From Patella vulgata (Eukaryota; Mollusca; Gastropoda; Patellidae), in assembly GCF_932274485.2 (NCBI RefSeq), contig NC_065881.2:62001-126000 (forward strand): a stretch of DNA of 64,000 bases. The letters are read 5' to 3'. The notes beneath the pieces are model-generated. The model made no database searches, was not told the origin of the DNA, and saw only the letters and a list, made by a program, of their open reading frames with translations. Below are positions 1 to 13,000 of this stretch, piece by piece (position 1 is the stretch's first letter; each line of letters starts with the position of its first letter). The position numbers and the translations under genes were made by a program.

Positions 1-44
1 ATTAGTATCGCCTCAACTCCGAATGGGTTGATTCGAGACTTGGG

Positions 45-800
45 TTAGGGTTAGGGTTAGGGTTGGTGCTTTGCTCAACTCCAAATAGGTGGATATGAGA
101 CTAACAAAATGGTGACCGTGGTTAGTGTTAGTTACAGTGTCGGTGTTAGACTCCAACAATGTGATAGGGTGGCTAACAGGCTGGATCCGTATCTGATCAA
201 AAAACTGTACGTCAAATAAAGTCCATGTGCATAGGCAGATTCGTCCGGCGGAAATCTCATGGAAAAAAAACAAAGAAAAGGCTAGAAAAAAGCTAGGGAG
301 TCTTTGAAAGAAATCAAGTGATTAGGAGATCAATATACATAATTGAACTTGAACATTTTTTGGCAGACCACCAGTTTTTGTTGATATCTGAAAGGTAAAG
401 GTAGTTTAATTATATTTTGTATTTTAAGCATATTAATTCTACGGGGGAGGGGAGGGGGAAAAAAGAAAAAGAAGGGGGAGATGAGTGGTTGATCAACAGG
501 ATCCTGATGGGTAGCGAGCCCTAAAGTAAGTGAAGAGCGTGTTCTCTATATCCATCTGTGAATGCGGATTGGTCACCTCGAAGGGTTAGGGTTAGGGTTA
601 GGGTTGTGTTAGGGTTAGGTTAGGGTTAGGGTTAGGGATTAGGGGAGTGAATTAGTGAAAACTAAATCAGAATTGCACTGGCCGAGGTTTTGATGCTGCC
701 AGGAAAGACACACGCCTGTTTAGGGTCTTAGGGTTATTTTTAGGTCAGGTAATATTGTTAGGGTTAGGGTTAGGGTAAGGGGTGGGGTTACCGGTTAGGG
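45..800 (+). repeat. Degenerate TTAGGG-type telomere-like tracts
   Basis: Runs of GGGTTAGGG occur at about 45-65, 583-650 and 690-790, mixed with variants such as GTTAGG and GGGATTAGGGG and with unrelated sequence. The G-rich strand is the plus strand. The units are imperfect and interrupted, so this is an interstitial or subtelomeric tract, not a live telomere end. It lies next to the 3' end of a Penelope-like element. No gene is seen in 1-1000. Confidence 0.8.
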
Positions 801-1011
801 TACCTCACAAAAAAAGCATGGGCCGAAGGTGTTGGAGAAATCTCGGAGGAGGATGTGGGGTACGGACAACCAGGGATTTGGATATTATGGGGTAAGAATG
901 GGGTAGCCGGGGTTAGGGTACGGGAAGGTATAAAATGGTCTGGCTAACAATCGTCCGATTTGGCCTCGTCTCGTCGTTAGTCTAAGTGTATGGCTCAAAG
1001 AGGAAGGGAGC

Positions 1012-2716
1012 TCAAGTGGTGGGAAGAGGGATCAACTGGGGTAGCTTACTCGGGGCGACAATGTCGCTGAGGTTTTTGTTCCTGGAGTAAGCTACTATCA
1101 GTTTGTTTTTGAAGATGTTGGGGAGGCTTTCCTGTAACTCGTAGTAATATGTTTTGATAATTTTACTGGCTGAGAACGCGGTGCTATTGTATTGAATCAC
1201 AAGAGGTAAGATGTCCGAATTACAAAGGATGTTAACGCCGTAGGGAGATAGTGTATTTAATTTTTTTATCCAAAAATCTTCTCTCCCTAAGCGGCGCTTT
1301 TTCGTTTCGTCTAAATCCTCCGTCGGTGGTATTTTTTCAATGGGAGTAATGATGAAGTCACTTATGGCATGATTACCTTGATTGAAGTGTTTTGAAACGG
1401 GTTTGTCTAGTCTTCTACGGATATCGGAAAGGTGACCTATGGCTCTATCTCTCAACGAATTTCGAGACTCCCCCACGTACTGTAAGGGACAAGACTTGCA
1501 GGAAATTAGGTAAACTAGGTTGGATGATTCACAAGTGAGAAGTTCTCTAATTGGGTACTTTTTGGAAGAATGTTTGTTTTCGAAAAAATTGGTTCGAAGT
1601 AGGTATTTGCATATGCTACATTTAGAAGACATACAGGGCCTGGCACCGAATTGTTGGAAAGGTTTCAACGGGACTATATCATTTTCTCTACTCTCTTTCA
1701 AAGTGGTATTTTTTATGGTGCGAAGGAATCTTTTCGAGTAACCCCGTTCCCGGAGTTTCTCGAACACTAATGCACACGCGGCTTGAAAATCGGTCTGGCG
1801 GGTGCAAATACGGAGAAATCGGAGAATTTGAGACTTAATGATGCCAGAAAAAGTGTGTTTGGGATGGAAGGATGATTTGAACAAAAGTTGGTGTGTGTCA
1901 GTCTCCTTAAAGAAGACTTTGATGTCTAGCTTACCAGTGTCCGTGAAGTCATCGCCTTTGAACACGGTCGTGTCCAAAAAGTCAATGCTTTTTTGGCTCA
2001 CGGTCGCAGTTAATTTTATAGAAGGGTAATGGTTGTTTAGTGTTTCGAAGTACTGCCAAAATTCCTCTATCGAGTAGGTGCAAACAATGAATATATCGTC
2101 CAAGAAACGTACATAAAAAATTGGTTTTAACGGGCAGAGGGGGAGAAGTTCTCTTTCCCATTCTGCCATAAAAATGTTCGCAAAATTAGGACTGTAGATT
2201 TGTCCCATCGACACACCGGTGGTCTGAAGATAGGTTTTTTCATTGAAAGTGAAGTCATTACGTGTAAGGCAGATTTCCAGTAACTCTAATATGTCACGGT
2301 CCGGCCGTGATTTATCCGGATTTCTAGAAAAGGCCTTTCGCAGTGCGTTCAGGCCCGTCTCGTTGTCAATATTTGTGTACATACTCTGTACATCGATAGA
2401 TATTAACAGCGCATTAGGTGGAACTTTAAGTTTTTTGATCTTCTCCACAAAGTTATTCGTATCTTTTAGATACGCCGGATGCTGTGACGCCAGTGGCTTT
2501 AAAAAAGAGTCAATGTATTCCGAGACATTTCTACACACGCTGGAGCAATCGGAAATGATGGGCCTTCCTTTGGGTATTTTGTTTGGGAGATGCCAACCCG
2601 TATCGGGATTTTTGTGGATTTTTGGTAGTGTGTAGAAATGTCTTGGGCGACAATCTTCTTTAGCAGAGAGATAGTCGAACTGTTTTTCGGTGATAAATTT
2701 CCTTTTAACTAGTCTT
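1012..2716 (-). CDS. Penelope-like element ORF: reverse transcriptase + GIY-YIG endonuclease (5'-truncated)
   Basis: The frame is open for about 567 codons between a stop near 2717 and the terminal stop at 1012. There is no convincing ATG near the start. A 508-residue reading begins at a GTG codon at 2538, but homology-like sequence (KQFDYLSAK, FYTLPKIHKNP, GRPIISDCSS) continues upstream, so the element is 5'-truncated. Counted from that GTG, the palm carries IDVQSMYTNI (48-57) and the catalytic FLDDIF (145-150). A CxxC-type knuckle (CSIC, 307-310) follows. The GIY-YIG nuclease has LVYLISCKSC and QYVGES (341-358), and a later E in the REDFWI context (about 420). This order, RT then linker knuckle then GIY-YIG, is characteristic of endonuclease-bearing Penelope-like retroelements. 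I infer a young copy because this long stretch has no internal stop. The other strand's open frames here are shadows. Confidence 0.93.
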
Positions 2717-2815
2717 TAATTAATGTCTTATTAATAATTTAGATAACATTTCAGGCCTAAAGAAAGACATGCAATAGGCAGATTTAGCTCTTGCATAAAG
2801 TTTGTTAAACTGAAA
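2717..2815 (+). repeat. Dispersed repeat C, fragment at the PLE 5' breakpoint
   Basis: The block with GGCCTAAAGAAAGACATGCA and CAATAGGCAGAT resembles 34905-35000 (same strand) and 43915-44010 (opposite strand). It starts exactly where the PLE frame is cut off, so it is either the target the PLE landed in or a later rearrangement. Confidence 0.6.
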
Positions 2816-4000
2816 ATAAGTTTAATGCGGAAGTATCAGTGTCCAGATCGATCAAAATACTGATACTTTTGTAAAGAAGCACGGAAACAACAGAGGTTAC
2901 GTAACTATATTAATTAAGAGCATTAAGTGGGCAAATAAACAGTAAGATTATATTTTTGGTTAAAAAATAACCCAGCAGAAACAAAACATATTTTTATCGA
3001 TAAACACGTATTTATGGTCGTTGGTATAGCTTAAGATTATGGCGTCTAGTAGAATAATAGGTTTTGTTTTTCATTGGAATATATCTCAGATTTCTTCCAT
3101 AAAGGGAATCAAAATAGTTCTGAGTAAAACAATTTGTAATTTTAGCATAATTGTGATGCATTCAAATGTGGTAGCTGGATAATAAATTTTCGTTACGCAT
3201 AAAACGCCGCGTGTGAAATTTTCAACGTGGTTTTGTGAGTTTAAATAAAACAAGTATTGCTGCCATCTTCACAAAGAGCACGTGATTAAACCAGGCATGC
3301 CAACCCATTCCATAATGTGAGCGTATTGTCGTATATTGCCCATGTCAGCGTGCCCAATTGCTGGAAATTACTATGGAATATTTGAGTTTTAGTGATGTGT
3401 TCCACCAACAGGTCAAAGGGAGTGAAATTGGGTTTTAGAATAAATTCAACACAAACTAGTTAATTGTGGGACTAATATGACACTATCCTGGTCACGGATA
3501 TCCAGAAAGCGGCCTGTGACAGCTTTGTGACACTTATCTAATCAGGATTTCCACGTTGTGTATAAAACATCACTCTGGAACACTGTGTTGTTAAAACTAG
3601 GAGGCCGTGGGTAAGCCTTCCTCTAAGAACCCCACATGATCTCTATAACCCGGCCACTAAGCCGGGTAGGTTATATGTCCCTCTAGGAACGGCAATGATG
3701 TCTAAAAGGAAATTTAACCCCGCTCTTTCTTTTATACGGGCGGGGCAATTACCATTTTGGGGTAAATGTTCGTATGGGTTCCAATTTTCAGCAACATTGT
3801 TCATTTAATTAGACTAATCTGTGCACGAGAGATAGTGGCACGAACTGTCAGTGAGTTAATCCAACAGAGTTGAATCTTTCAAACTATCTACTTAGCCCAT
3901 TTCTCGTTGTCACCTATTTGCTTAACCACTTCAATATATTAAACAGAGAACCGTTCATAGAACTAAAATAACCCATATAGTATTACACTAACACGTGGTA
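2816..4000. other. No gene seen
   Basis: AT-rich sequence without a convincing open frame, splice-flanked exon or tandem repeat. A short GC-richer patch at 3595-3770 holds a small palindromic stretch (CCCGGCC...GCCGGG) but nothing I can name. Confidence 0.5.
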
Positions 4001-4004
4001 CAAT

Positions 4005-4105
4005 ATTATGTCAATAATTCGCTTGCGGCTCTACTATTTATAATGTACATGGGTCGGATCGAAACTGCATCACTTGACTGTATGACAGACCTTATGATCT
4101 GAAGA
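4005..4105 (-). repeat. SINE family B fragment
   Basis: Contains AATAATTCGCTTGC and, further on, TGACAGACCTTATGAT, both hallmarks of the family B SINE seen better at 32351-32620. It is degenerate, with its middle missing. Confidence 0.45.
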
Positions 4106-4171
4106 CATCACAATAAAGCGTAGGTGAAAGGAATATATAAACTTAGACTGTGACATGAGTTCTCATCAAAT

Positions 4172-4570
4172 GTTGGAGCTGCGGTGGCTCAGTGACTAAG
4201 ACGGGGTCACGTGTTAGATCCCGGTGTTCATCGGAATTTTCCGAAGTTTGCTCGAACAGCGTCACTACGGCCTACTCTTATTTCGAATACCATCTGTCAA
4301 GGATTCATTTACGTGCACCCAATGTGCCCACAGGGTCTCAGTTATCGTACTATCCAACGACAATGCGTTGTTGTTTGTCGGGTTCTCGGTACTACACTGC
4401 TGAGAAGGGGGAACCACGATGAACTTCCGCGGTTAACGCCGGGAGCGACCACGAGACATCCAGGTTAGCTGATCAACGTTTTACTCACTGAGCTTACACG
4501 TTCTCTATGCATGAACCTACCTTTATTAGCCCAGTCTGACGTTAAACCCGGATTTCATTTTATTTTCCTT
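4172..4570 (-). repeat. SINE family A, rearranged copy with a second tRNA-like head
   Basis: The bulk (about 4215-4500) reads as family A on the minus strand, with its tRNA-like head near 4450-4500. A second tRNA-like A box (GGTGGCTCAGTGACTAAG) lies on the plus strand at 4182-4199. The family A 3' tail motif (ACGTTAAACCC then ATTTCATTTTATT) follows in plus orientation at 4538-4570. Two overlapping or rearranged copies in opposite orientation are the simplest reading. Confidence 0.6.
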
Positions 4571-5123
4571 GTCAATTTTAATTATATCGGTATCATTCTG
4601 ACAAGCGCAAGTGCAATATTTTATTATGCACAAATAATTAGTAGTCTTACCCCAGAAACATCTCGAAAAGTTCCCTATACTTTGTGTAGAAGAAACGCAT
4701 TGTATTTTATCAACATCTTTATGAATTAAATCAAATAAGCATCCCATTGACAACAGAAATGCAATGTTTTATTATACATAAATATAGAACAGTGGAATAG
4801 TGATTATAATTTCTACAAAAACATTGAAATAACAGTAAACCTTTAGTACATGATAGCGATCCTTTGGCCATTGAAAAATGCTATGGGCAAACAGCTAGTG
4901 TCGTGGTACATGAACTAAATATGTTCACACTTCACATTTACAACAAATAATTCAATAAAAAAACAACATCATTTCTGCAATAAAACTACAGCACATAATT
5001 GTCAATAAGTCAGGTTAATATACGTATGTTAGACTTTCAGTTTCAGATGCATTAACTAGCAGATAGTGTTAGTGAGATTATTCAAGGGCTCTACAGCCTT
5101 CGAGAGCCACCAAATAAAACTAT

Positions 5124-5369
5124 TTAAAATACAGATGTGACGTCATCCTTTGATGTTGGAGTACCATTATTTCAAATAATCGTACGGGCAATGTGCCAAG
5201 CGTAACTTCGTAAAATACTGAACTCGAGTGACGTATTTCATTGCAAAGCACGTGCAAGTGTCTGTATTTTAAGTTGTTTAATGGCCTCGAGCTTAAGACA
5301 TTGCGTAATATATTATAAGTTGTTACAATATATTACTTAATGTCTCGCTCTCGACCATTAAACAATACT
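5124..5369 (+). repeat. Dispersed hairpin element, copy 1
   Basis: Starts TTAAAATACAGATGTGACGT and ends CGACCATTAAACAATAC. Its 3' half is a long imperfect palindrome (about 5278-5365), with arms running from TTAATGG through CTTAAGACATT to AATATATT around a short loop. A second copy sits at 6526-6760. Confidence 0.7.
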
Positions 5370-5424
5370 TATAGCCTGGTTCAGCGAGTACGATGTACAC
5401 TCACTAAGGTACCGATAAACCGAG

Positions 5425-5550
5425 CTCGCGTGCACACATTGGCTTATACGTAAAAGATCGTAGGTCGGAGTGCCACTGTCCGGACAAATTGCCCACATAG
5501 CACATTGTATGCCCGCCTTCATTTGCTCAGCCATTTCGCAGATAAACCCA
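5425..5550 (+). repeat. SINE family A, degraded 3' part
   Basis: CGTGCACACATTGGC, ACGTAAAAGATC, GTGCCACTGTCCGG and CACATAGCACATTGTATG follow the family A body in order (compare 12760-12890). Confidence 0.6.
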
Positions 5551-5892
5551 AGTGCATTTCAATTGATATGTCCAAACAGTATATGGCTCACTGACTAGGT
5601 CATAGTGCACGATTATAAATTTCTGTAATAGTTACTACTGGTGGGTATCAATTTTTGGCACTTAAGGCACGCCATACACAGATACAATGCTTTTTCTGTA
5701 AAATGTGACGGTAAATTCTTAATCTATACTACATTCTCTTACAAGTTCCTTAATTTCAAGAATATAAACTGACCAGAAGCAATAAAATCAGATCACAAAT
5801 GTCACAGTAGTTTCAAAACTTGCCAAAGATTACCACGATTCAAATTGTCATTTATCTGTCAATATTAATACTACAGTCATATAATTTTGCAG

Positions 5893-5895
<3 letters not shown>

Positions 5896-5924
<29 letters not shown>
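5896..5924. repeat. (TA)n microsatellite
   Basis: About 14 perfect TA units. Confidence 0.9.
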
Positions 5925-5925
<1 letters not shown>

Positions 5926-6449
5926 ACTGTGTGTATTATAAGTGACTTTACAAGCACTGGTCCCCTTGACATAAAATGACCCAAATACTAGTAATACAGC
6001 ATATTCCTGATCCACTGGCCCGAGAAATCCCTTTCTACCATTGCTGGATTGGCTTTTGATACTTGAACTTTTGAGAGAGTGTGTCTATTTCCCCGTTTAA
6101 TCAAATCTATCCCAAGTACTGCAACATGACAGCCCTTCGTTTAATCTGGGGTCTTCCCCTAAAACTGTGGACAGTGATTTAAGGTATTAAAAACTGTAAA
6201 AGTATTGTTAGTCCCCAAACAGTATTGTTTACATTTTGTAGCCTCGTTTGTCACGCAATTAGTTTTTCTACAGTATTCTGCTATGTACTGGTTAATTGGG
6301 CGTAATAAAATTATGAGTCATGACGTAACGGTCCAATTCGGAGTTATGTTTAAAGCGTAATGATATTGTTACGCAGTTAGCTATTTGTTGTTACTCGGAC
6401 TATTGACCAGCCATACGAAACGCCGCGAGGAGTATGGTCATACAGTGGT

Positions 6450-7085
6450 ATAGTGGTATAAAGTTTACAATGTGGCATAAGTTATATTGCCATAATGTTT
6501 ACAATGTGGTGTAAGTTATATTGCCTTAAAATACAGATGTGACGTCATCCTTTGATGTTGGAGTACCATTATTTCAAATAATCGTACTTGTTAAAATATT
6601 GAACCCGGGTGTCGTATTTTATTGCAAAGCACATGCAAGTTGTTTAATAGTCTCGAGCTTAAGACATTTCGTAATATATTGTAAAAACATTCGGGCCTCA
6701 CAGACCTCATGTTGTTACAATATATTACTTAATGTCTCGCTCTCGACCATTAAACTATACATAATATTTACAGTGTGGTATAAGTTATATTGCCATAATG
6801 TTTACTATGTGGTATAAGTTATATTGCCACAATGTTTACAATGTGGTATAAGTTATATTGCCATAAAGTTTACACTGTGGTATAAGTTATATTGCCATAA
6901 GGTTTATAATGTGGTATAAGTTATATTGTTATAATGTTTATAATGTGGTATAAGTTACATTGCCATAAAGTTTACAATGTGGTATAAGTTATATTGCCAT
7001 AATATTTACAGTGTGGTATAAGTTATATTGCCATAATGTTTACAATGTGGTATAAGTTATATTGCCATAAAGTTTACAGTGTTGT
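6450..7085. repeat. 34-bp minisatellite over the lectin gene stop codon and 3' side
   Basis: About 12-13 units built on AATGTGGTATAAGTTATATTG plus CCATAAAGTTTAC, in two blocks (6450-6525 and 6760-7085) split by a 235-bp hairpin element. On the minus strand each unit reads GGCAATATAACTTATACC then ACATTGTAA. The first units therefore encode the last residues and the stop codon of the lectin gene at 7042-7040, and the rest would lie in its 3' UTR. Confidence 0.85.
6526..6760 (+). repeat. Dispersed hairpin element, copy 2, inside the minisatellite
   Basis: Shares both ends with copy 1 (TTAAAATACAGATGTGACGT at the start, CGACCATTAAAC near the end). The palindrome arms are kept, but the loop is longer by about 25 bases. 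It interrupts the 34-bp array, so it inserted after the array formed or was amplified beside it. Confidence 0.7.
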
Positions 7086-10000
7086 AAGTTAAATGTAAAA
7101 TAATAACATTGTATATCAGTATAACATAACATAGCACACTGTGTTTTTATTAAACCATCGTGTTCTTGTACTGATGCAGCCTGGATACCATCGTGTTCTT
7201 GTACTGATTGAGCCTGGATACCATCACGTCCTTGTACTGGTGGAGTCTGGAGATAAACAGTTGCATTCAACATGATGAAGAGACCATTGGCGTGGACTGA
7301 AATAAATAGATACAAATTTATTTGTGGTTACGTTTTTTTAAATCATAAGTTTATGTAATACCAGGTAATGACAGCTTGTCTGGAGGATAAAGATAATAAT
7401 CCCCGGACCAATTACAGACTGATTCTCTATTTCACGATCGATCACCCTTTTGACCCATTTGAAAAACTAGTACCAACAATGTGATTACAAAACGTCCAAC
7501 CATATTTACAGTAAAGTATTGTAGTTAAAGAACACATATTCACGTAGGAAGTGTTATCAGGTGTTCTATTCAGAGTATGCATCCCTGACTCGTACACTTC
7601 ACCCATCACTAGTTATAGCTAGCTGTGTACGAGGCTAACTGGTTGAAGATTAACTTCCCTCCATGAAAGACCATAATTGAATTCTAATATTTCACTCATA
7701 GACAACGGAACAGACTGCAGCGATTTTACGTTTCACTTCTCTTCAGTAATACGCTATTTTCGTGCTTCATTAAATCTGATATGTCTGGGATCAGGTGGGT
7801 TGGGTTGCGGAGACTCATAACATGCGAACATCAGACCAGGATGCTTGATAATTATATAAGTCAGATATTGTACGTGGGGTAACGATATCACCTCGGTGGA
7901 AGCGGGCGTTAAATAAAGTTATTTCAAAAACGTAGGGCAGGCTAACGTCGTGGGTTTCCTCTGGGCTTCTGCGTACCAACGAATTATTGAAATTAAAAGA
8001 TGTACCAAATGTTATATAATATGTTAGTTCCGAAATGACTTGGTTAGTGCCCAGTTGACGTTAAACCAGATAATTGTTTTGAATCAAGGATCGAAAAGTA
8101 CATATTTCCACGAATAGGTAATTGGTGTTTGAAATAAATATACATTAACAAACTATTTCTATATCGTACCTTTAAAAAATCCTAGCATTTTTTGTATTTT
8201 ATTTTCTTCACATAAATAGGATCTCTCTTGTACACTCCCAAAATGAACCCCGTCCTTATGTACATGGACTCTGAACTTGGTAGTCGTCGCGTATCTAGGA
8301 GAATCCCAGTCGAGGTATGGGGCTTCAATATTTAATCCCGTCAGCCATTGATATTTCTTATAACCGGTTTTAGTTATCCCCAGAAAAACATCGTGGTGTC
8401 TAGAAATACAAATATCAGGAATCAAAATTAAGAATGGTCGACCATTATCAAAATATATAAAGAAGAAATGTAAGAAAAGAAATGGAATGGAGTTTAACGC
8501 CCTACTTTGTCATATCGCCTGCCGGAAATTTTGCCCGGACAAGGGGCTCTGTTAATTCGTATTCTCACTGTCAATGGTTGTTTTTCGTGAACGTCAATAT
8601 GGACACGTGATCTCGATTTTATCGTCCCAACGAATGACTAGACACAGTTCTTGCCATACCCTACCGCACGCCTTAATTAATTAATTAATAAACTCCAACC
8701 TCTGATTTGGCGTCATGTATTTACACAGTGTAATTAAAATTATATCAACACTTTGTTCCGTTGTATTGTAGGGTTAACGCCACACCATTTATTGGGCACG
8801 TTCAGTAGTAATAATAATCGAAACACGTTACAGACAATCGTTTGATATGCTTTTCCTATTCAGACATTTGAATCTGTGTTTAATCAACGCCACATGTGAC
8901 CGCCCCAGACCTAACTTCTCTTATAAATGTCCACGGGGCGAATATATTTAGATTAGTACTCACAAACCATCACTTTAATAAAATCTTTGTAAAATGTATC
9001 ATCATACTCACATAGAATTTTGTATAATAAATTGTTTTAAAGCGATCCTATCTTCATAAGATAGTAATATTGGCAAACGTCTTCCACCAGCTTTACATTG
9101 TTCATTTGCTGCAGTAAAATTTTCTGAAGTTGAATACAGCTTGAACCTCGGTTCTGAATTGATTAAAAATAGGAAATCATAATATAAAACAAGCCAACAG
9201 CGAGACTGATGTCCCCCGCCGAAATCCCAAAATAAATAGACGACACATTAATTATTAGCACGTTTATTTTTTTCAAAAGTATCAAGCAATCAAACTGATT
9301 ATCAACTATACACTAAGTTTTATCACTCTCTATCAGATAGAATCAAAGTTACCTTGTCCTAAAGCATCGACCAATGAAATTACTTAGCTCTGCTTAGCTT
9401 TAGCTCGAAACGTTAATCATTGACCTCAGTCAAGACATTCACCTAATGACTATTTACATCACGTTTAAACATTCTACCTCAATTAAAAGCAGTGTCCTGT
9501 TTCACGAAATTTTAACTAAGATAAAATCCAAATTTTAGTAATTTCATTGGATAATATTGGATTCATTTTAGTGCTTCGCCAATCAAAATTGAAGTATCTA
9601 CTAACATTTGGATTTTATCTTTGGCTAAAATTTCGTGAAACAGGCCCCAGGGTTGTTATGTTCTAATGTACTTTTTTTTATCGCTTTTCAACGACTTAAG
9701 CTAACAAATCCAAAATTATACGTTTCTAGACCGATCATTCGCTGAGGGTAGGCCATTTGAAATTAGGGTACTGAAACGGATCATAAAATTCGGTAATTTG
9801 TTTCAAGTCGATTATGAATTTAGCATCACAGCAATGTATGATTCACACAGTTCGTGTCACAGGGTGGCAAAAAGTGGAACCAATAAACGTTTCACTTTTT
9901 TCCCTGGATTTCCACAGCCACTGGCAAAGTCACTATTGTATACACAACCTCTAAAATATGCATAGTTAATGTCAATTTGTCTTTTATCAATTTACAAAAG

Positions 10001-13000
10001 ATTCTGGGTCGATGGGATATATACTTTCCAAATTTTCAGTCTCGAAATTCAATACACACCGAAAACGTACAAAATATACCCATTTTCACCTTCAATTTTG
10101 GCCATGTGGGATAGAGGTAAAAATTCTGAAAAAGTTTGATAATAAAACTTGAACTACCCTGCTATAACATACATTAAAGTCCATCTTGTGTATTTCATAG
10201 CTTATATTTTTAATTCGCACTTGAAATCTGTGAGGTGATGAAGTTTAAATGGCTGTTATAAAAATTGTTGACTTTTCACGTTGATTTTAAAATAACTTCT
10301 AAATGGTCTATACACAATCTATTTAGAGTGATTTTTGCGCAGATTACAAAAATGTAATCATTTTGGATGTACATTGTATTGTTCTCCCCATCTTTCTTGG
10401 TAACTCCTAATATTTTGATGATTTTTTTTCCTTGGGTATTGCGCATTTCTATTCCGAAGCTTTATTGAGTCACTGATATCAATTTCCATATGTTGTTGAT
10501 TTGAGGTAAGTGAAAGTATTTCTAACTTGAGCAGATCCCTTTATAACACCAATGTCTGCACCTTCTCGTTTTCGTCTGAAAGTGGTGTCTTTAGTTCATT
10601 GATCTCAATTGATATTTCGGCTTTGATTTCTTTACATATATCTGATCTTATTTTTTCCAGTGAAATTCGTAACGATTCGTCAAGGTTAGCTCGAGTCACA
10701 ACAGATTTAAGCTGTCCTTGAATGGATGCCAAAATGTCATGTACCAAATACTTCGTCCCCCGAGGAACTAGACACATGTATTCTCTTTACGCTTGGTTTA
10801 TTTGATGCAGTTTGTTTACTCATGGCTGACTGACTTTATTTAGCTGTTACAGGTAAGGTCAAGGTCACAGTGGACATAGTATAATTGTATGTAGGTCATT
10901 TATAAATAGACAATATGGCTTGATCTCGCCCAGTGTGTTTCTTCTAAGATCTTTAAATCTATATAGAGCCTTCGACAACCCAAAGATTTGTTCACTGACT
11001 GTATATAAAGTTTCTCTGCATCTATAACCACATGTTCATACATTTTTAAGAGCTATTTACTTTTCTAGGTGATATTTTTATATCACAAAATATCAGAGCC
11101 CCACTGAGTATCAGCTACCTGTTTCGTCACTCTCACTTAATTAAAACCAAAGCGTCAACCAATCAGATTGCTTTTATCTGCTAACGTAAGCAGACAATGT
11201 TTATCATAGAATTCCATGAAGACATTCACCTAATGAACGCCTACACCAAGTTTGAACATTCTATCTCAATTAGAAGGAGGATTATTGTGTTCCAAAGTCT
11301 CGACCAATCAAATTGCTTATCGCTCTGCTTACCATGGGTAGAAATTGCTCATTATCGAACTTAGTAAAGGTATTGATGTAATAAAACTACACACCAAGTT
11401 TCGTCCCTCTGATTTAATTAGAACTAAAGTTATCGTGTCCCAATGCATCGACCAATCAAATTGCTTCTCTGCTTACCCTAAGCAGAAAATGCTCATATTC
11501 GAACTCCATCAAGACATTAACTTAATAAACACCTACAAAACGTTTGAACATTCTAGCTCAATTAAAAAGAGACTTATTGTGTCCCAAAAAGTGTGACGGA
11601 CAGACAGACGGACGAACCCATTTTAATAGTCCCTAGCTTTCTTCGAAAGGCGGGGGACAATTATAACGACGAATACGTTATTGTGATATTCGAACAGTAG
11701 ATAACGACAGCAGCAACAAGCATCGTCAACCTTTCAAAAACTTAGTCGTACAAAAAGCCGTTCTGAATCTAAAACAATAACACGAACATGCATCTAAGAT
11801 GTATGACGTGATTCCCCAGCAGTACGAACAAGTATTATTGGGGTGTGATATGATCCTCAAGGAGAACGAACAAGTATTATTGGGGTATGGTATGATTCCC
11901 CATCAGTTTAAAGAAGTATCATTGTGGTATATGATCCTTCAGCAGTACAAACAATCATAATTGGAATGTAATAAGAGACAAGATATTTAGTCTATTTTTA
12001 TTTTAGTCCTCTATCGATTGTCTTAAGATACCGGTTTCCTACAAAACATCGACAATTGATACCTTGTCAGTTTATCAGTTTACTTCCGATTTTTATGAAT
12101 TATACACGCATATCTTCGTTTGTGTCAAATGGACCTTAAACAAAATAACACAAAATAAAACATATTGCCTTAAAATATATAATAGCTGAGTTATTACCTT
12201 GATCGGGATTTTCGCAAATAAACGGATCTTGGTGAGCGCAATGAACCGTTTTCCATCTATATGTGTAGTTAGTAGATACAACACAATCACCATTGTCACC
12301 AGGTTTATCGTCTTGCCAATCCTCACTGATTAATAGTTGTCCATTTAACCACTGACAACGTTTGATCGTTGAATTCCATTGTAATCCAATCCATGCTCCG
12401 TTAGTATGTCTTCAAAATAGAAGGGGTAAAGAAATGTAAGACCTTTAAATGGTATTTAGCAAGTTCCTGTGAAACAGAGGTGATCTCGGTGTATCCTAAA
12501 CACAACAAAAACCATCCCGTTTCTAGCCCAAGAAAATACTATAATATAATCTCGATCATATACTAAAATTGTATATTTATTTTTAACAATCATCTCTTTC
12601 AAAAAACCCCAACAATATTGCATTTTGCAATAGGTCTGTAAACTCACACATGCGAGTCATTTTCATCATGGTCTGAATAAAAGGTGCGACAGCAGTTGAT
12701 CCGATAGAAAGCTCTGGACTTCGACCACGAAATGTACAATTTGTGATACGAAAACCCGAGATCCCGTGTACACATTGACGTGCACGTAAAAGATTCCTTG
12801 ACAGATGGAATTCGATATAAGAGTAGGCCATAGTGCCGCTGTCCGGGCAAAATTTCAAAATTTCCCTCATAGCACACTGTATGGCGTATGCCCGTCTTCA
12901 TTAGCCCAGTTCAGAGCAGAACAGTAGGACGTTAAACCCCATTTCAGTTCAGTACAATTTGTGATATCCTTGGGTGATGACAGAATTACCATGACGAGGA

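Noticed and set aside
1520-2635. Several plus-strand open frames of 60-130 codons
   Set aside because: They are antisense shadows of the PLE reverse transcriptase frame.
4172-4240. tRNA gene
   Set aside because: A and B box-like sequences are present here and in other SINE heads, but no cloverleaf with an acceptor stem could be formed. They are tRNA-derived SINEs.
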